From Halorubrum lipolyticum DSM 21995 (GTDB lineage: Archaea; Halobacteriota; Halobacteria; Halobacteriales; Haloferacaceae): a DNA stretch of 64,000 nt. The stretch is taken from assembly GCF_000337375.1 (NCBI RefSeq), contig NZ_AOJG01000040.1, positions 15,792 through 79,791 of the forward strand. The letters run 5' to 3'. A model generated the notes under the pieces. The model saw only the letters and a program-made list of their open reading frames with translations. It did no database searches and was not told the origin of the DNA. Position 1 is the first letter of the stretch. Every line of letters begins with the position of its first letter. Below are positions 60,923 through 64,000 of this stretch, one piece after another. The position numbers and the translations under genes were made by a program.

Positions 60923-61371
60923 TGTGTGACACCTTGTTCGGTGCGTTCGGCGGGTCGATACCGCAACCGATCGCCATCCACCGTTACGTAGACCGCGTCT
61001 TTGCACTCGCCGCGATGGCTCGCCGGACCCGCGTCGTCACCGGTGACGACGCTTGTGGACCCGGACGGGCCAGACTGACGGGGGCGGACCCCCGTAGTAT
61101 CCGACCCGAGTTGGGACGCGGACCCCGACGACTGACCGTCGTCGGCGGCTTCATCTGTGCGAGCGGTCGGGACATCGACGACCGCGAACTCCAACGTCGC
61201 GCCCGATTTGGGCACGCGTTTGTCCCCCGACCCCGTCCGCACCACGAGGGTGCCGAACGTCTCGGACAGCACGCGACCGGCGATGCCCACGTGGGCGTCG
61301 CTGTCGGCGTCGACCACCCGAACCGGGAGGCCAACGAGTTCGTGCCGGACGAGCGTGTCGGGGGAGATCAT
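60913..61371 (-). CDS. rnp1: RNase P protein component 1 (Rpp29/Pop4)
   Basis: The 152-residue protein begins MISPDTLVRHELVGLPVRVV and has the Sm-like barrel strands DADSDAHVGIAGRVLSETFG, TLVVRTGSGDKRVPKSGATL and, near the end, AVYVTVDGDRLRYRPAER. Between these, about residues 72-122 form a Ser/Gly/Asp-rich insert (DDGQSSGSASQLGSDTTG) not seen in shorter archaeal Rpp29 proteins of about 95-100 residues. It is part of tRNA-processing RNase P. Its place between L29 and S17 is conserved in Archaea. Confidence 0.93.
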   Translation of the reverse strand: MISPDTLVRHELVGLPVRVVDADSDAHVGIAGRVLSETFGTLVVRTGSGDKRVPKSGATLEFAVVDVPTARTDEAADDGQSSGSASQLGSDTTGVRPRQSGPSGSTSVVTGDDAGPASHRGECKDAVYVTVDGDRLRYRPAERTEQGVTQWR

Positions 61372-61373
61372 CG

Positions 61374-61586
61374 TTATTCGTCGTCGAAGTCGCCTTCTTC
61401 CGCCTGGATCGTCTTGATCCGCGCGATCGTCTTCTTCAGCTCCTTGACGCGGCCGGGGCTCTCCGGCATGCCGCCGGCGGCCCGCTGCGCCTTCGAGTTG
61501 AGCAGTTCGGTCTCGAGCTCGTCCAGTTCGACCTGTCGCTCGGCCGCGGTCATGTCGCGGATCTCGTCGGTGTAGAGGATCGCCAT
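61374..61586 (-). CDS. rpl29: 50S ribosomal protein L29 (uL29)
   Basis: The 70-residue protein begins MAILYTDEIRDMTAAERQVE and has the two-helix coiled pair with LDELETELLNSKAQRAAGGM. It stands three bases after the S3 start-side neighbour and directly before Rpp29. It binds near the exit tunnel. Confidence 0.93.
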   Translation of the reverse strand: MAILYTDEIRDMTAAERQVELDELETELLNSKAQRAAGGMPESPGRVKELKKTIARIKTIQAEEGDFDDE

Positions 61587-62531
61587 CTATTCGTCCTCCT
61601 CGTCTTCGTCCGCAGCCTCCATCTCCGCGACGAGGTCTGCGGCCTCCTCTTCGATCTCCTCGTCGAGCTCCTCGACGTCGTCGGCGTCGACGTCCTCGTC
61701 GCCGACCGGTTCCTCGGCGGCGACGTCGGTCGCCTCCGTGGCCGTGTCCTGGGTCTCCTCGGCGACTTCCTCGACGACCTCCTCGTCGATGACGTCGGCG
61801 GGGTCCTCGTCGGGCACCTCGACGTCATCGTCGGCGCCCACGTCGGGCACCTCGTCTGGCTCCTCTTCGAGGAGCGACTCGACGCCCTCGTCGGCGTCGG
61901 CGCCGACCGCCGCCTGCTCGACCTCCGGGACCTCGGCGTCCTCGCGGATGTCGAAGTCGTCCGGGAGCTGCGCGCCCGGCGGGATGATCTTCACGTTGAC
62001 ACCGATCGTCCCGAGCTTCATCACCGCGACGCCCTGGCCGTGGTCGACGACCTCCTCCGCGGGCTCGCCGTTGTGCTTGATGTAGCCGCGGTTGAACTTC
62101 TCGACGCGCGAGCGCGCGCCGGTGACCTTCCCGCTGAGGACGATCTCGGCGCCCAGCGCGCCGGCATCCATGATCCGGTCGATGGTCGTGTGACCGGCCT
62201 TCCGGAAGTACCAGCCGCGCTCTAAGGCGTTCGCGAGGCGGTCCGCGACGATCTGTGCGTTCAGGTCGGGCTCGTCGACCTCCTGAACGTCGATCTGCGG
62301 GTCGTCCATGTCGAAGCGGTCCTCGAGCTCGGTGGTGATCTTGCGGATGTTCTTCCCGCCCTTCCCGATCACCATGCCGGGCTTTTCGGCCTTCAGGACG
62401 ATCTGCGTCCCCATCGGCGTCTGAGCGACGTCCATGCCGCCGTAGCCGGCGCGACCGAGCTCGTCCGCGAAGAACTCGTTGATCTGTGAACGGCGCAGGC
62501 CGTCCTCGATGAATTGGTGTTCGTCAGCCAT
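61587..62531 (-). CDS. rps3: 30S ribosomal protein S3 (uS3) with acidic C-terminal tail
   Basis: The 314-residue protein has the KH domain ([20 protein letters not shown]) and C-terminal S3 domain ([20 protein letters not shown]). From about residue 205 on it is a 100-residue Asp/Glu/Val-rich tail ([20 protein letters not shown]). The core is about 205 residues, as in shorter relatives. It shapes the mRNA entry tunnel. ATG 62531 overlaps the L22 stop. Confidence 0.95.
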   Translation of the reverse strand: MADEHQFIEDGLRRSQINEFFADELGRAGYGGMDVAQTPMGTQIVLKAEKPGMVIGKGGKNIRKITTELEDRFDMDDPQIDVQEVDEPDLNAQIVADRLANALERGWYFRKAGHTTIDRIMDAGALGAEIVLSGKVTGARSRVEKFNRGYIKHNGEPAEEVVDHGQGVAVMKLGTIGVNVKIIPPGAQLPDDFDIREDAEVPEVEQAAVGADADEGVESLLEEEPDEVPDVGADDDVEVPDEDPADVIDEEVVEEVAEETQDTATEATDVAAEEPVGDEDVDADDVEELDEEIEEEAADLVAEMEAADEDEEDE

Positions 62532-62995
62532 TATTCGTCAGCCTCCGGGTCCTCGATGATGAGTTCGACGTCGGCGAGCGTGGTGTTCCACTGGGTCGCG
62601 CCCGCGGCTCGCGGGTTTCGCCCCGGTCGTTCGCCGACCTTGTGGGGGGCGACGTGTTTGATAATCATCTCGTCGCCGTCGAATCCCTGTTCGGTCGCGT
62701 TGTTCTTGACGTTCTCCAGGAGCTTCAGGAAGTCCTTGGCGGCCTTCTCGGGGTAGCGCCCCGCGTCCCAGCCGTCGATGTCGGAGCGGTGGCCCGCGCC
62801 GGCGTTGTGCTGGCGCATCGGCACCGAGGTCTCCTCGTCGATGACTTCCTGCAGGAACTCCTCGGCGTCGGCGACCGTCTCGCCTTTGATCTCCCGGGAG
62901 ATCTCCTTGCTGTCCTTCACGCTGATGGGCCGGTCGCGGAGCATCCCCTTGGCGGTGGTCTCCGGGTCGGCCTCGACGCTGTAGTTGATTCCCAT
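62531..62995 (-). CDS. rpl22: 50S ribosomal protein L22 (uL22)
   Basis: The 154-residue protein begins [20 protein letters not shown] and has [20 protein letters not shown] and the tunnel-loop region [23 protein letters not shown] 62995 lies three bases after the S19 stop. Length and order match other archaeal operons. Confidence 0.95.
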   Translation of the reverse strand: MGINYSVEADPETTAKGMLRDRPISVKDSKEISREIKGETVADAEEFLQEVIDEETSVPMRQHNAGAGHRSDIDGWDAGRYPEKAAKDFLKLLENVKNNATEQGFDGDEMIIKHVAPHKVGERPGRNPRAAGATQWNTTLADVELIIEDPEADE

Positions 62996-62998
62996 GGG

Positions 62999-63424
62999 TT
63001 ACTTGAGGGGCACGAACTTCGAGGACCGGGTCGCGCCGATGCCGGCCTGACCGTGTTCGACGGTGCTTCGAGTCAGGTGGAACTCGCCGAGGTAGTGACC
63101 GATCATCTCGGGTTCGACCTGCACGCGCTCGAAGCTGTGTCCGTTGTACACGGAGAAGGTGACGCCGACGAACTCCGGAAGGACCGGCATGTCGCGCAGA
63201 TGCGTCCGGATCGGGTCGTCCGCCGTCGTCTCCTTGTCGCGGCTCCGGACCGTCTCCAGCAGCTTCTGCTGTTCGGTGCCGAGTCCGCGAACGATGCTTC
63301 GCCGCTGGCGTGCGGGGAGCAGTTCCGCCACTTCGTCTACGTCCATCTCCTGCAGCTCGTCGAGCGAGTGACCGCGGTAGGCGAACTCCTTGCCCTCGCG
63401 GCCTGTTCGGTAATCAGAACTCAT
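62999..63424 (-). CDS. rps19: 30S ribosomal protein S19 (uS19)
   Basis: The 141-residue protein begins [20 protein letters not shown] and has the conserved [20 protein letters not shown] and [17 protein letters not shown] segments. ATG 63424 overlaps the L2 stop as ATGA. It binds the head of the small subunit. Confidence 0.95.
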   Translation of the reverse strand: MSSDYRTGREGKEFAYRGHSLDELQEMDVDEVAELLPARQRRSIVRGLGTEQQKLLETVRSRDKETTADDPIRTHLRDMPVLPEFVGVTFSVYNGHSFERVQVEPEMIGHYLGEFHLTRSTVEHGQAGIGATRSSKFVPLK

Positions 63425-64000
63425 TTGTTGCCACCTCGTCCGGTGCGCTTGGATGCGATGTCACCGACCTTCCGTCCCGGCGGGGCGTCCCGCGAGACCG
63501 ACTTCGGCTGGCCGGGGTGTTGGCGACCGCCCCCACCGAAGGGGTGGTCGACGGCGTTCATCGCGACGCCGCGCACGCGCGGGTACTTGGTCCCGCGCGC
63601 CTTCATTTTGTGGTACTTGTTACCGGCCTTGACGAAGGGCTTCTCCGTCCGTCCGCCGCCCGCGACCACGCCGATCGTGGCGCGACACTGCGGGTCGAGC
63701 CGCTTCACTTCCCCGCTGGGAAGCTGGACGACCGCGACGTCGCGGTCGTGGGTGAGAAGCGTCGCCGACACGCCGGATGCGCGCGCGAACTTCCCGCCGT
63801 CTCCGCGGTTACTCTCGACGTTACAGACCGGAACGCCCTCGGGGATCTCCGCCAGCGGGAGCGTGTTCCCGGGCTTGATCTCCGCGCTCACGCCGACCTG
63901 AATCGTCTCGCCCACGCGCACGCCTTCCGGCGCGAGCACGAGCCGACGGTCGTCGTCCTCGAACTCGATCTCCGCGAGCGGAGCCGAGCGAGCGGGGTCG
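63421..64000 (-). CDS. rpl2: 50S ribosomal protein L2 (uL2), N-terminus cut by window edge
   Basis: The C-terminal about 192 residues are present; the frame runs off the right edge, starting at [20 protein letters not shown]. It contains the conserved [20 protein letters not shown] and [12 protein letters not shown] with the peptidyl-transferase-linked His. The full protein in haloarchaea is about 240 residues. It begins the operon segment in this window. Confidence 0.93.
   Translation of the reverse strand, partial: DPARSAPLAEIEFEDDDRRLVLAPEGVRVGETIQVGVSAEIKPGNTLPLAEIPEGVPVCNVESNRGDGGKFARASGVSATLLTHDRDVAVVQLPSGEVKRLDPQCRATIGVVAGGGRTEKPFVKAGNKYHKMKARGTKYPRVRGVAMNAVDHPFGGGGRQHPGQPKSVSRDAPPGRKVGDIASKRTGRGGNK

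Overview
The window is a chromosomal segment of a haloarchaeon (class Halobacteria), most likely Halorubrum or a close relative. The evidence is very high GC, extremely acidic proteins rich in Asp and Glu, TATA boxes 25-30 bases upstream of many ATG/GTG codons with almost no 5' leader, archaeal-type information genes (class I LysRS, fused Kae1-Bud32, aIF2 gamma, Spt4/Rpo7, eukaryote-like ribosomal proteins), and a ba3-type oxidase set. The genus assignment is an inference from gene content and was not tested by comparison.

Layout. 1-4000: class II ribonucleotide reductase and a small membrane protein. 4000-11970: an Hsp20-like/Cdc48 operon, an alpha/beta hydrolase, a DUF2391-type membrane protein, Hsp20, an ABC1/UbiB kinase and a site-2 protease. 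12190-18130: a MobB-like/MoaE fusion, UMP kinase, class I LysRS, a histidine kinase and small zinc or membrane proteins. 18220-24220: a leftward information-processing block (Kae1-Bud32, S24e, dephospho-CoA kinase, Spt4, RpoE', a PIN protein, aIF2 gamma). 24389-31900: DUF5810/DUF5809-type proteins, DpsA, a HEAT-repeat protein, a secreted phospholipase-D-like protein and a DHH/S1 phosphoesterase. 32047-35700: a JAMM protein, RibL, a CtaA-CtaB fusion and a second histidine kinase. 35814-41707: a SelW-like protein, a copper P-type ATPase and a ba3-type oxidase operon. 42218-49350: a sulfur cluster (TusA, SQR-like flavoprotein, DUF1641, DsrE, a second TusA, a rhodanese-persulfide dioxygenase and two YeeE halves), interrupted by a sugar dehydrogenase and a repeat element. 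49476-52539: an M20 peptidase and an AT-richer DUF234 ATPase island. 52679-64000: the S10/spc ribosomal operon, read leftward from L2 (cut by the window edge) to SecY and including the RNase P protein Rpp29.

The oxidase block fits together as a unit: CtaA-CtaB makes heme, the P-type ATPase handles copper, and the cba genes encode the enzyme. The sulfur block suggests import of sulfur (YeeE pair), oxidation of sulfide to persulfide (SQR-like), carriage on TusA/DsrE, and oxidation by the rhodanese-PDO.

The most unusual signal is a dispersed non-coding element with about 22-bp imperfect terminal inverted repeats. It is present in two complete copies (25427-25723 and 45398-45879) and one copy cut by the left edge (1-95). 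It looks like a MITE-like family; the larger copy carries a 16-bp perfect stem and may be transcribed. I recognise no known family for it.
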